From: Glacieibacterium frigidum
Lineage (GTDB): Bacteria > Pseudomonadota > Alphaproteobacteria > Sphingomonadales > Sphingomonadaceae
DNA: 64,000 nucleotides
Assembly: GCF_007097155.1 (NCBI RefSeq)
Contig: NZ_VJWA01000002.1
Coordinates: forward strand, 992,001-1,056,000
Direction of reading: 5' to 3'
Both the position numbers and the translations under genes were made by a program. The notes beneath the pieces are model-generated. The model saw nothing but the letters and a program-made list of their open reading frames with translations. It searched no databases and was not told the origin of the DNA. This document shows positions 6,944 through 15,297 of this stretch, piece after piece; position 1 is the first letter of the stretch, and every line of letters begins with the position of its first letter.

Positions 6944-7456
6944 TCATTCGATGCCGACCGCGCGCAGGACGATTGCGCCGTCGGTCAGGCGCAGCAGGCG
7001 GAGCGCCGCGGCGTCGCGCTCGGCGGGGTCGGGGATCGCCAGCCGCTCGGCGATCCAGCCGAGGAAGCCGCGCGCCACCTGCTCCCCGACCGCGCGGAGC
7101 AGCGGGTCGCCGCGCGCCGCGCGGGCCGCGACGTCGATCCACAGCCGCATGTAGGGCGCGAGATCGGGGCTGGCGGTGATGCTCAGCAGCTCGATCTCGA
7201 GGGCCTGAGGGTCGCGCGGGGTCGCGTCGGACAACGCGCTCAGCTGCCCCGCCAGGCGGAGGCCCGCGTTCGCCAGCACCGCCGCGAGGATCGCCTGCCG
7301 GTCGGCGAAATAATAGAGCAGCATGCGGTCGCTCGTCCCTGCCGCCGCCGCGAGCGGGCGCAGGCTGGCGGCGTCGAGGCCGTGCGTCAGGATGAAGTCG
7401 GTCAGCTGCTCGACGATGGCCGCGCGGCGGGCGTCGGCCTTTCCTAGAACGGGCAG
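6944..7456 (-). CDS. TetR/AcrR family regulator, apparently with a CTG start
   Basis: The frame encodes a TetR-like HTH (LTDFILTHGLDAASLRPLAA, then GTSDRMLLYYFADRQAIL) and a helical ligand domain ending AVGIE. The HTH lies upstream of the first ATG (7324). Between the in-frame stop and the HTH there is no ATG, GTG or TTG. The first usable codon is CTG at 7456, overlapping the end of the FecR-domain gene (170 residues). A frameshift or a cryptic start cannot be excluded. The likely target is the palindrome at 6928-6943 and the membrane protein after it. Confidence 0.6.
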   Translation of the reverse strand: MPVLGKADARRAAIVEQLTDFILTHGLDAASLRPLAAAAGTSDRMLLYYFADRQAILAAVLANAGLRLAGQLSALSDATPRDPQALEIELLSITASPDLAPYMRLWIDVAARAARGDPLLRAVGEQVARGFLGWIAERLAIPDPAERDAAALRLLRLTDGAIVLRAVGIE

Positions 7457-8379
7457 AACTTGCCCCCGCCGCCGCCGTCACCCCCGCCGCCCGGGCCGGG
7501 ATCGCAGGGCACGCCGAGCTGGTCCGACGGCACGATCGGGAAATCGGTGAACACGGGGTCGTAGACGACGCTGGCGCCGAACAACGCGTCGCGCAGGATC
7601 TCCCCGCTCGCGACGCCCGCGGCGGCGACCTCGACCGGGCCGTCGTCGTTGGCGCCGCCGGTCGGCACGCCGCGCAGCAGCATGCTCATCCGCTCGAACG
7701 CGGCGTTCGACAGCAGGAAAGGGCCGATCGGCGGCAGGTTCGGGCCGGGCACCAGCACCGCATAGCCGGGCCGGTCGATGGTGACGGTGACGCCGCCCGC
7801 GGTCACGTCGATCGCACCGGGCTTGTCGAGCCCGTCGGTGCGGCTGCCGGGGCCGCGCAGCACGATCAGCGTCGCTGTCTCCGGATCGCCGCCGGGGGGC
7901 ACCCCGGGCTCACCCGCCGCGGTCGACAGCGCGTCCTCGCCGACGACGCCCTCCAGGATCGTGCCGCGCACGCCGATCGAGGCGACGGGCGTCTTGACCG
8001 CTGCCGACCCGCCGGTGCGGCTGAGCCCGCGGCCCGACATGAAGCGGAACGCCCCCTTGGCGACCGACGCCGCGACGTCGCCGGTGGCGCGCGCGGGGTC
8101 GTAGACGAAGCGGTCGATGGTCATCCGCGCGTTGGCGCCGACGGTGAACACCGATCGGTCGCGCAGCAGCACCTGCAGCGCGCTCGCCGGCCCCGAGCTG
8201 ACCTGATCCCCCAGCCGCACCGATTCGCGCAGCACGGCGGGCCGCGGCGCGGTGTCGGCGGCGGTCTTCATGCTGACCTGGTTCTTGATCGCGGCGTTGA
8301 TGCCGATCGCGGCATTGGCTGCAGGACTCTGGGCCGCCGCCGGGGCGGCGATCAGCAGGGCGAGAAGAGCCAAGCGCAT
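7444..8379 (-). CDS. Secreted FecR-domain protein
   Basis: 311 residues from the ATG at 8379. GGAGG sits 6 bp upstream (8386-8390), whereas the GTG at 8385 directly abuts it, which decides the start. The N-terminus is a signal peptide (LALLALLIAAPAAAQ). The FecR domain covers about residues 45-140 (VRLGDQVSSGPASALQVLLRDRSVFTVG, AAVKTPVASIGVRGT). The C-terminus is a glycine run with Cys on either side ([12 protein letters not shown]...KFCPF). No transmembrane anchor or sigma-factor partner is next to it, so this is a periplasmic FecR-like scaffold rather than a classical anti-sigma factor. It follows the TPR/barrel gene with a TGA/GTG overlap and is presumably coexpressed. Confidence 0.8.
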   Translation of the reverse strand: MRLALLALLIAAPAAAQSPAANAAIGINAAIKNQVSMKTAADTAPRPAVLRESVRLGDQVSSGPASALQVLLRDRSVFTVGANARMTIDRFVYDPARATGDVAASVAKGAFRFMSGRGLSRTGGSAAVKTPVASIGVRGTILEGVVGEDALSTAAGEPGVPPGGDPETATLIVLRGPGSRTDGLDKPGAIDVTAGGVTVTIDRPGYAVLVPGPNLPPIGPFLLSNAAFERMSMLLRGVPTGGANDDGPVEVAAAGVASGEILRDALFGASVVYDPVFTDFPIVPSDQLGVPCDPGPGGGGDGGGGGKFCPF

Positions 8380-8381
8380 CG

Positions 8382-9752
8382 TCACCCTCCGAACCGGTAG
8401 ATCAGCCGCGTCTCGGCACCGACGCTGTCGTAATCGAGATACGGCAGGCGCGCATCGCGGCGGTTGTAGTTGATCGCGCCCTCCAGCAGCAGCCGCTCGC
8501 GGAAGTCGCTGGTCACGCCGCTCGCGGTGAAGGCCGACAACGGTGCGCCGAGGGCTGCCCTGAAGAAGCTGCGCGTGTCGCGGCGCTTGACCGGCGAGAT
8601 CAGCAGGTCGGCCGCGCGGTAGTTGTAGCGCCGCACCTGTGCGCTGAGGCTCGCATAACCGCCGCGCCCGAGCAGCGCCGCATAGGCCGCGCTGGCGTGC
8701 GGCCCGCGATAGGCGAACGGCAGGTAATCGGCGTCCTTGTCGTCGTAGCCGACCTCGAAACTCAACGTCTGGCGCGCGGTCAGGCGCGTCGAGATGCCGA
8801 TGCTGCCGTCGATGCGCGTGCCGTCGCGCCCGTCGCCGAGGCCCGGCAGCGCGAAGCCCGCGTTGTCGTAGTCCTGGTCGACGACTTCGAGCGACGCGTT
8901 GAGCGCGGTGCGCGTGCCCAGCCGGCGGCTCAGCTCGACACGGCCGCCATAGTCGAACTGGTAATGATCGCCGAAGATCGACACGTCGCGCGCCACCGCC
9001 GCGACACGCACGCCGACCCCGCCCGCCGCGAAGCCGACGCCGATCTGCGCGTCGCCGCGCACATAGCGCTGGTCGGGGCCCGACACGTCGCTCTTCGACA
9101 GGCCGCTGATCTGCGCGAACAACTCGGCACCGCTGCCGATGCGGGTCGCGCCGCTGAGGCTGGCGGACGCGACCACCGACAGGCCGTCGTCCTCGATCGG
9201 GATACCCGCACCCAGGTTGACCGCGTTCGCCAGACTGCCGACGGCGTTGCTGTCATAGGCGACGCCGAGCGCGACCTGCCCCGACAGGCGCGAGCCCGCG
9301 TCGCGGCGTTCGGACTGGCGGGTGTATTTCGCGACCTCCGCGGTCTGCTCAGGCGTCAGCTGGACATCCTTGAGCAGCGCCAGCTCGCGCCGCGCCGCCT
9401 GCAGATCGTCGAGGCGGATCAGCACGGCGGCGTAGAACAGCCGCGCCGCATGCCAGTTGGGCCGGTTGAGCAGCAGCCGTTCGAGCGCCGCCGCAGCCCC
9501 CACCAGATCGCCCGCCGACGCCCGGCTGCGCGCGTACGCCAGGTTGAATTCGACATCGTCGGGGGCGACCAGGACCTTGCCGTAGTCGGGGTCGCTCGCC
9601 ACCGGCGGGCTGTCGGCGAAATCGGGATTGATGCTCGCGCGGCCGTCGGCGGACAAATAGATCGGCGTCTGCGCCGCCGCCGCACCCGCGCCGAGCAGCA
9701 TGACTGCACCGAGCGACACGACCGCTCCGCCTGCCCAAGCCCCCGCCTTCAT
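8382..9752 (-). CDS. Outer-membrane beta-barrel protein with N-terminal TPR region
   Basis: 456 residues with a signal peptide (AVMLLGAGAAAAQ). Residues about 70-145 are TPR-like helices (FNLAYARSRASAGDLVGAAAALERLLLNRPNWHAARLFYAAVLIRL broken into repeats). From about 155 to the end is a barrel rich in alternating strands, ending YRFGG. The layout resembles Slam/DUF560-type outer-membrane proteins, in which TPRs feed a 14-strand barrel, but I cannot show secretion activity. It is in an operon with the FecR-domain gene, which starts inside its stop codon. Confidence 0.7.
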   Translation of the reverse strand: MKAGAWAGGAVVSLGAVMLLGAGAAAAQTPIYLSADGRASINPDFADSPPVASDPDYGKVLVAPDDVEFNLAYARSRASAGDLVGAAAALERLLLNRPNWHAARLFYAAVLIRLDDLQAARRELALLKDVQLTPEQTAEVAKYTRQSERRDAGSRLSGQVALGVAYDSNAVGSLANAVNLGAGIPIEDDGLSVVASASLSGATRIGSGAELFAQISGLSKSDVSGPDQRYVRGDAQIGVGFAAGGVGVRVAAVARDVSIFGDHYQFDYGGRVELSRRLGTRTALNASLEVVDQDYDNAGFALPGLGDGRDGTRIDGSIGISTRLTARQTLSFEVGYDDKDADYLPFAYRGPHASAAYAALLGRGGYASLSAQVRRYNYRAADLLISPVKRRDTRSFFRAALGAPLSAFTASGVTSDFRERLLLEGAINYNRRDARLPYLDYDSVGAETRLIYRFGG

Positions 9753-9902
9753 CGCTACTCACCCCGTTGCCTGACGCGCGACCGAAAGGCTTGTCGTTAC
9801 GCGCCAGCATAGGGGCGTCGCGCCCCACAGGCAAGCCGACGCCCGGCTTGCGCGCGCGCGCCGCCGCGGTCATCATTCCGGCACCGGACCCGGAGGGCAG
9901 CG

Positions 9903-10859
9903 ATGATCGAAGTCGTGGAACGCATCGGCAAGATCATCGCGCTGGTCGCGGCGATCATCGCGGCGGGCATTTCGGCCAACACCCTGTTGTCGAACCGGGT
10001 CAAGGACCGGCAGCTGCAGTACAGCGCCTTCCGTACCGCAGTGACCGCCGAAGAGGCCTATTACCGGGCGCTCTACGCCGATTACATGCTGTTGTTCGCG
10101 AAGGACCTCGACGGTCAGCAGGACCTGAAGCTCGCGAAGCTGCGCGGGCTGATCGCCTTCGCCAACCGCAAGGTGCCGAGCTTCGTCGAGTTCGACGTCG
10201 CGGATGCGGAGAAGCTGGAGGCGACCGCGCGGCTGAAGCAGATGCAGGCGACCGTGCTCAACAGCCTGGGCGAGGTCGAGGTCGCCGACCCCGAGAAGCA
10301 GGCGCAGATCACCCAGCTGCTGTTCAGCGGCAAGGTGTCCAAGATCGCGACGGTGACCGAGGCGAGCGCCGCGGCGACGCAGAAACCGGCGACCGATGCC
10401 GAGCCCCCGGTACGTGCCGCCAAGGGCGAGGCGATCGTGCGCCTGTCGCCGGTCAGCCAGACCGGGTGGGACGTCGACCTGTTCTGGTGTTCCGGCCCCG
10501 ACGGCGCGGTCAACGCCGAGATCGCGAAAAAGCTGGGCGCCAGCCTCTCCGAACCGGCGAAGAGCGGGCGGGCGATTGCACCCGGCGTGACGCTCGGCCA
10601 GATCCGCGTGCGGTCGGTGTCGGCGACCTATCCGGCGGCGGGTGCACAGGCCGGGCGGCGGGTGGTTTACGACAGCGGCCCCGGCGAAGGCGACGCCGCA
10701 ACCGCGATCGGCACCAGCCTGAACGCCGCGCTGGGCAGCGAGAACGGGGCGCCCTTCACGCTGGTCGAGGCCAGCCGGCGGCGCACCCAGTGGTACATCA
10801 GCGCCTTCGTCTGCGCGCCGCGTGCCGCCCCGGTCAGTCGCGCCGCGCCAGCCCCCTGA
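9903..10859 (+). CDS. Membrane-anchored hypothetical protein
   Basis: 318 residues, start supported by GGAGG 6 bp upstream. One N-terminal membrane helix (IIALVAAIIAAGISANTLL) is followed by a helical region to about residue 150 and a C-terminal alpha/beta part (about 180-300) with SQTGWDVDLFWCSG and RRTQWYISAFVCAP. Two Cys in comparable positions could form a disulfide. I recognise no family. It is convergent with the TetR gene, with a 26-bp overlap of 3' ends. Confidence 0.55.
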   Translation: MIEVVERIGKIIALVAAIIAAGISANTLLSNRVKDRQLQYSAFRTAVTAEEAYYRALYADYMLLFAKDLDGQQDLKLAKLRGLIAFANRKVPSFVEFDVADAEKLEATARLKQMQATVLNSLGEVEVADPEKQAQITQLLFSGKVSKIATVTEASAAATQKPATDAEPPVRAAKGEAIVRLSPVSQTGWDVDLFWCSGPDGAVNAEIAKKLGASLSEPAKSGRAIAPGVTLGQIRVRSVSATYPAAGAQAGRRVVYDSGPGEGDAATAIGTSLNAALGSENGAPFTLVEASRRRTQWYISAFVCAPRAAPVSRAAPAP

Positions 10860-11460
10860 CCAGCAGGTCGTTGGCGATTTGCGCCACTTCCCCGGCGGGC
10901 GTGTCGGTTGCCCAGACGCCGTAGCGCAGCCCCAGGAAGACGTTCATCCCGACGATCGCCCAGGCGTGGACCTCGCCGACATCGCTCCGCACCTCGCCGC
11001 GTGCGGCGGCGGCGGTCAGGCTGGCGACATAGCCCTGGACGGTGGTTTCGTAATGCGCGCGCCAGCTGGCTGCGTCGACGAATTCGGCTTCGTCGAGGAT
11101 GCGGTACAGCGCCTGGTGTGTCCGGACAAATTCGAGAAAAGCCTGCAATCCCAGCCGCTCGCCGGTCAGCCGGTCGGGCGCGTCGAGGATGTGCGGGCCG
11201 ACGTGCGCGCGCACCTGCCCCGACATGTCGCGGACCAGCGCGGTGAACACCGCCTCCTTCGAGTCGAAATAGGTGTAGAAGCTGCCCAACGCGACGCCGG
11301 CGCGCGCCGTGATCCGCGCGATCGCGGCGTCGTGAAAGCCGTGCTCGCCGAACTCCTGCGCCGCGGCGTCGAGGATGGCGCGCAGCGTCCGCCGCCCGCG
11401 CTCGGTCCGCGGCGTCTTGGCGTCGTCCCCTGTTGCCGGCGCGCCACGCGCTTCGCTCAT
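10834..11460 (-). CDS. TetR/AcrR family transcriptional regulator
   Basis: 208 residues. The HTH is at about 30-75 (ILDAAAQEFGEHGFHDAAIARITARAGVALGSFYTYFDSKEAVF in pieces), with the standard GSFYTYFDSKE ending. The rest is a helical effector domain. It is divergent from the TonB receptor gene, and a palindrome with 7-bp arms lies between them, so it probably controls the receptor and itself. The ligand is unknown; hydrophobic or aromatic compounds are usual for this type. Confidence 0.85.
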   Translation of the reverse strand: MSEARGAPATGDDAKTPRTERGRRTLRAILDAAAQEFGEHGFHDAAIARITARAGVALGSFYTYFDSKEAVFTALVRDMSGQVRAHVGPHILDAPDRLTGERLGLQAFLEFVRTHQALYRILDEAEFVDAASWRAHYETTVQGYVASLTAAAARGEVRSDVGEVHAWAIVGMNVFLGLRYGVWATDTPAGEVAQIANDLLVRGLARRD

Positions 11461-11484
11461 CCGATCATCCCCTCGTTTCCGAGT

Positions 11485-11505
11485 TGAAACCCGGTTCAGG
11501 TTTCA
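11485..11505. promoter_or_regulatory. Operator-like palindrome between tetR and TonB receptor genes
   Basis: TGAAACC-N7-GGTTTCA is a perfect inverted repeat with 7-bp arms. It lies 24 bp from the TetR start and 54 bp before the receptor start, where one TetR dimer or pair of dimers would block both promoters. Binding is inferred. Confidence 0.5.
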
Positions 11506-11559
11506 GTACACGGGCGGTCAAGCGGTCGCAAGCCGCACGCATCCTTTGGGGGAACGACC

Positions 11560-13908
11560 ATGATCCACAACCGATTCGACCTGCGCGCGCTCGCCCTCGC
11601 CGGTGTCGCGCTTGCCGCACTGACGGCACCCGCCACGGCGCAGACCCCCGACACCGCGGCGCCTGCCGCCGCCGCCACCCCCGACGAGGAGATCGTCGTC
11701 ACCGCCCGCCGCCGCAACGAGACGCTGCTGGAAGTGCCGATCGCGGTCACGGCGTTCAGCGGCGCGCAGTTGGAGGCAGCCGGCATCCAGGACATCACCC
11801 AGCTGGCGCAGGTCGTTCCCAACGTCACCTTCGAGCCGACGCGCGGGTCGAACACCACCGTCGCTGCCTTCATCCGCGGGGTCGGCCAGCAGGACCCGGT
11901 GGCGGGCTTCGAGGCGGGCGTCGGCATCTATCTCGACGACGTCTATCTGAACCGCCCGCAGGCGTCGGTGCTCGACGTGTTCGATGTCGAGCGCATCGAG
12001 ATCCTGCGCGGGCCGCAGGGCACGCTGTACGGCCGCAACACCATCGGCGGCGCGATCAAGTACGTCACCAAGCGCCTGTCGGACGAGGCCGAGCTCAACG
12101 TCCGCGTGACCGGCGGCATGTACAAGGAAGCCGATGCGATCGTCAGCGGCTCGGTGCCGTTGTCGTCGACCTTCCGCGTCGGCGGCGCGGTGGCGCGGCT
12201 GAGCCGCGGCGGCTTCGGCGACAACCTGACGCTGCCGAACCGCGAGAACTACAACAAGGACGTCTGGGCAACGCGCTTCAGCGCCGAGTTCGACCCCGAC
12301 CCCGCGCTCAGCCTGCGCGTCACCGCCGACTATGTCCGCGACGACAGCGACCCCAAGCAGGGCCACCGCCTGACCATTGGCGCGGTGTCGGGCGCGCCGA
12401 TCCTGCGCGACGTCTACGACACGCGCTCGGGCCTCGACACGCCCGAGCAGAAGGTCGAGGCGTACGGCTTCAGCTTCACCGCCGCGTGGAAGCTGTCCGA
12501 CGCCTTCACGCTGAAGAACATCCTGGCGTATCGCCGCGACCGCACCGACACGCCGATCGATTTCGACAGCCTGCCCGCGCAGGACGTCGACGTGCCGGCG
12601 ATCTACAAGAACAAGCAGACGTCGGAGGAGCTGCAGCTGCTGTACAGCAGCGACAAGCTCAACGGCCTGCTCGGCTTCTATTATCTCGACGCCAACGCCT
12701 TCAACATCTTCGACGTGATCCTGGGCACCACCGGCGCGGTGCTCGGCCTCCCGGGCTTCACGGCGTCGACCTTCGGCGATGTCGACACCAAGACCTACAG
12801 CTTCTTCGGCGACTTCACCTATGATTTCACCGAGCAGTTCAGCCTGTCGGTCGGCGGGCGCTACACCAACGACAAGCGCAATTCGGTGATCATCCGCAAG
12901 AACCTGATCGGCGGCGCGTCGCCCGAACTCGGCGGTGCGGGCGTCCAGCTCGGCGCGCTGACCTCCAACTTCAACGGCGAGGCGACCTTCAAGGAGTTCA
13001 CGCCGCGCGCCTCGATCAGCTTCAAGCCGACGCCCGACCACAACCTGTACGCAAGCTATTCGAAGGGCTTCAAGGGCGGCGGCTTCGACCCGCGCGGCCT
13101 GTCCACGGCGGCCCCCGACACCAACAAGAACGGCGTGCGCGACCCGAACGAGATCTACGACTTCCTGTCGTTCGATCCCGAAACCGTCGACAGCTACGAG
13201 CTGGGCTACAAGGCGAGCCTGTTCGACCGCCGCCTCTCCTTGAGCATCGCGGCGTTCCATGCCGACTACAAGGACGTCCAGGTGCCGGGTTCGTTCGGGT
13301 TCGATTCGAACGGCGACGGCATCAACGACACCTTCGTCGGGGTCACCTCGAATGCCGGCAAGGCGAAGATCGACGGCCTCGAGATCGAGGGGCTGGCACG
13401 CCTCGCGCCGGAGTTCGCGGGTGCGGGGTCGAACGTCAACCTGGGCTTCTCGTTCGGCTATATCGACGCGAAGTATAAGCAGTTCATCGGGCCGACGGGC
13501 ACCGATGTGGCGAAACAGCGCGTGTTCCAGAACACGCCGAAGTATACCGCGAGCCTGGGCCTGACGGTGTCGGTGCCGCTCAGCCTGATGGGTGACGGCA
13601 TCGTCGATATCGCGCCCGCGCTGTCGTACAAGTCGAAGACCTCGCAGTTCGAGATCGCCGGCCCGCTCGATCAGAAGGCGTACACTTTGCTCGACGCGAG
13701 CCTCGTCTGGCGCTCCGACGACGACCGCTGGTCGGTCGGCGTGCACGGCAAGAACCTGACCGACAAGCGCTACAAGACCAGCGGCTATGTCTTCGGCGCG
13801 TTCAACGCTGCGGGTGCCTTCGTGCCGTCGCTGGGGCGCGAGGGCGTTCTGACGGCCTATTACGGCGCGCCGCGGCAAGTGTATGCGACGGTGGGCATGA
13901 AGTTCTGA
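11560..13908 (+). CDS. TonB-dependent outer-membrane receptor
   Basis: 782 residues. GGGGGAA precedes the start. Signal peptide (LALAGVALAALTAPATAQ), TonB box region (DEEIVVTARRR), plug domain (about 45-160: EVPIAVTAFSGAQLEAAGI, RGPQGTLYGRNTIGGAIKYVT), then a 22-strand type barrel ending in the aromatic terminus ATVGMKF. The plug and barrel motifs fit the large sphingomonad group that imports organic substrates as well as siderophores. The substrate cannot be read from the sequence. The flanking TetR gene suggests induction by a small organic ligand, and an MFS transporter follows downstream. Confidence 0.92.
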   Translation: MIHNRFDLRALALAGVALAALTAPATAQTPDTAAPAAAATPDEEIVVTARRRNETLLEVPIAVTAFSGAQLEAAGIQDITQLAQVVPNVTFEPTRGSNTTVAAFIRGVGQQDPVAGFEAGVGIYLDDVYLNRPQASVLDVFDVERIEILRGPQGTLYGRNTIGGAIKYVTKRLSDEAELNVRVTGGMYKEADAIVSGSVPLSSTFRVGGAVARLSRGGFGDNLTLPNRENYNKDVWATRFSAEFDPDPALSLRVTADYVRDDSDPKQGHRLTIGAVSGAPILRDVYDTRSGLDTPEQKVEAYGFSFTAAWKLSDAFTLKNILAYRRDRTDTPIDFDSLPAQDVDVPAIYKNKQTSEELQLLYSSDKLNGLLGFYYLDANAFNIFDVILGTTGAVLGLPGFTASTFGDVDTKTYSFFGDFTYDFTEQFSLSVGGRYTNDKRNSVIIRKNLIGGASPELGGAGVQLGALTSNFNGEATFKEFTPRASISFKPTPDHNLYASYSKGFKGGGFDPRGLSTAAPDTNKNGVRDPNEIYDFLSFDPETVDSYELGYKASLFDRRLSLSIAAFHADYKDVQVPGSFGFDSNGDGINDTFVGVTSNAGKAKIDGLEIEGLARLAPEFAGAGSNVNLGFSFGYIDAKYKQFIGPTGTDVAKQRVFQNTPKYTASLGLTVSVPLSLMGDGIVDIAPALSYKSKTSQFEIAGPLDQKAYTLLDASLVWRSDDDRWSVGVHGKNLTDKRYKTSGYVFGAFNAAGAFVPSLGREGVLTAYYGAPRQVYATVGMKF

Positions 13909-13915
13909 GCGCAGG

Positions 13916-14025
13916 TTCGTCATCCCCGCGAAGGCGGGGACCCATAATCACCACCGCTGGGGTGAGAGGCTTTCTCCTCCCGAAGGTCTTGGCTTATGGG
14001 TCCCCGCCTTCGCGGGGATGACGAA
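13916..14025. repeat. Perfect 32-bp inverted repeat (REP/BIME-like)
   Basis: The arms at 13916-13947 and 13994-14025 are exact reverse complements, separated by 46 bp. Each arm holds its own hairpin, CCCCGC-GAAG-GCGGGG. The motif GTCATCCCCGCG...GGGGACCCA resembles dispersed extragenic palindromes of sphingomonads and related bacteria. It fills the gap between the receptor gene and the MFS gene and may act as a transcript end or stabiliser. Confidence 0.8.
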
Positions 14026-14034
14026 AGAGATTAG

Positions 14035-15264
14035 ATGTTAACCCGCCGCAACCTGACCCTCGCCGCCCTCCTCCTCGTCTACATCTTCAATTTCGTCGAC
14101 CGCCAGATCCTCGGCATCCTCGCCGGGCCGATCAAGGCGGAGCTGCAGCTGAGCGACACGCAGCTCGGGCTGCTCGGCGGCATCGCCTTCGCTTTGCTCT
14201 ATTCGACGCTGGCGGTGCCGCTCGCGGTGCTGGCCGACCGCACGGGGCGGGTGCGCGTCATCGCCATTTCGCTCGCGGTGTGGAGCGGGTTTACCGCGCT
14301 GTGCGGCTTCGCAGGCTCGTACGTGCAGCTGTTTCTGTGCCGGCTCGGCGTCGGGGTCGGCGAGGCGGGCGGCGTCGCGCCGTCGTACGCGGTGATCGCC
14401 GACAGTTTTCCGCCCAAACAGCGCGCCCGGGCGCTCAGCATCTATTCGCTCGGCATCCCGTTCGGCTCGGCGATCGGCGTGCTGTTCGGCGGCTATGTGG
14501 CGAGCCTCGTCGACTGGCGCACCGCCTTCATCGCCGTCGGCGTCGCGGGCGCGGTGCTCGCGCCCTTGTTCGGCTGGTTCGTGCGCGAGCCCGCCGCGGT
14601 CGCCGTGGCCGCACCGAAGGTCCGCTTCGCCCCCGTCGCGCGCCGCCTCGCGCGCAAGTCGAGCTTCTGGCTGCTGGCGCTGGGCGCGGCGTCGAGTTCG
14701 ACGCTCGGCTACGGCCTCGCCTTCTGGCTGCCGTCGCTGCTCCAGCGCAGCCTCGGCCTCGACCTTATCGAGACGTCGCGCTTCTTCGGCGCGGTGCTGC
14801 TGATCGGCGGCACCGCCGGCGTGCTGGCGGGCGGCTGGATCGGCGACCGCGTCGGTGCGGCCGACCGCGGCGGCTATGCGAAATTGCCGGCGATCGCCTT
14901 CGTCGCCGCGGTGCCGCTCTTCGCCGCCGGTGCCCTGTCGGGATCGGCGGGCCTCGCCTTCGTGCTGTTCCTGATCCCCCAGGCGCTGGCGTACGTCTGG
15001 CTCGCGCCGGTCATCACCGCGGTCCAGCACCTCGTCCCCGCCGCCGAGCGCGCGACGGCGTCGGCGTGCTTCCTGCTGATCAACAACCTGATCGGGCTGG
15101 GGGCGGGCACGCTGATCCTCGGCAATCTCGCCGACCGGCTGACGCCGCTGTACGGCAACGAGGCGCTGCGCATGGCGGTGGTCTTCGGCCTCGGCTTCTA
15201 CCTGCTCGCCGCCGTGCTGATGGCGTGCGCGATCCGGCCGTTACGGCGTGACTGGATAGACTGA
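14035..15264 (+). CDS. MFS transporter (Spinster-like)
   Basis: 409 residues with about 12 membrane helices. The family signature between helices 2 and 3 is LAVLADRTGRVRVI. The N-terminus (YIFNFVDRQILGILAGPIKAELQLSDTQLGLLGG) is typical of the Spinster-like subgroup common in sphingomonads, often next to TonB receptor genes. An inner-membrane importer or exporter working with the upstream receptor is likely; the substrate is unknown. Confidence 0.88.
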   Translation: MLTRRNLTLAALLLVYIFNFVDRQILGILAGPIKAELQLSDTQLGLLGGIAFALLYSTLAVPLAVLADRTGRVRVIAISLAVWSGFTALCGFAGSYVQLFLCRLGVGVGEAGGVAPSYAVIADSFPPKQRARALSIYSLGIPFGSAIGVLFGGYVASLVDWRTAFIAVGVAGAVLAPLFGWFVREPAAVAVAAPKVRFAPVARRLARKSSFWLLALGAASSSTLGYGLAFWLPSLLQRSLGLDLIETSRFFGAVLLIGGTAGVLAGGWIGDRVGAADRGGYAKLPAIAFVAAVPLFAAGALSGSAGLAFVLFLIPQALAYVWLAPVITAVQHLVPAAERATASACFLLINNLIGLGAGTLILGNLADRLTPLYGNEALRMAVVFGLGFYLLAAVLMACAIRPLRRDWID

Positions 15265-15297
15265 CCGCCCGGCGCTATCGTCGCCGCCGGGGGTAGG

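Noticed and set aside
11518-13923. 801-codon open frame on the minus strand across the TonB receptor gene
   Set aside because: It is the antisense shadow of a receptor with clear plug and barrel motifs; its product is a low-complexity Arg/Ala/Val string without domains, as expected of high-G+C shadow frames.
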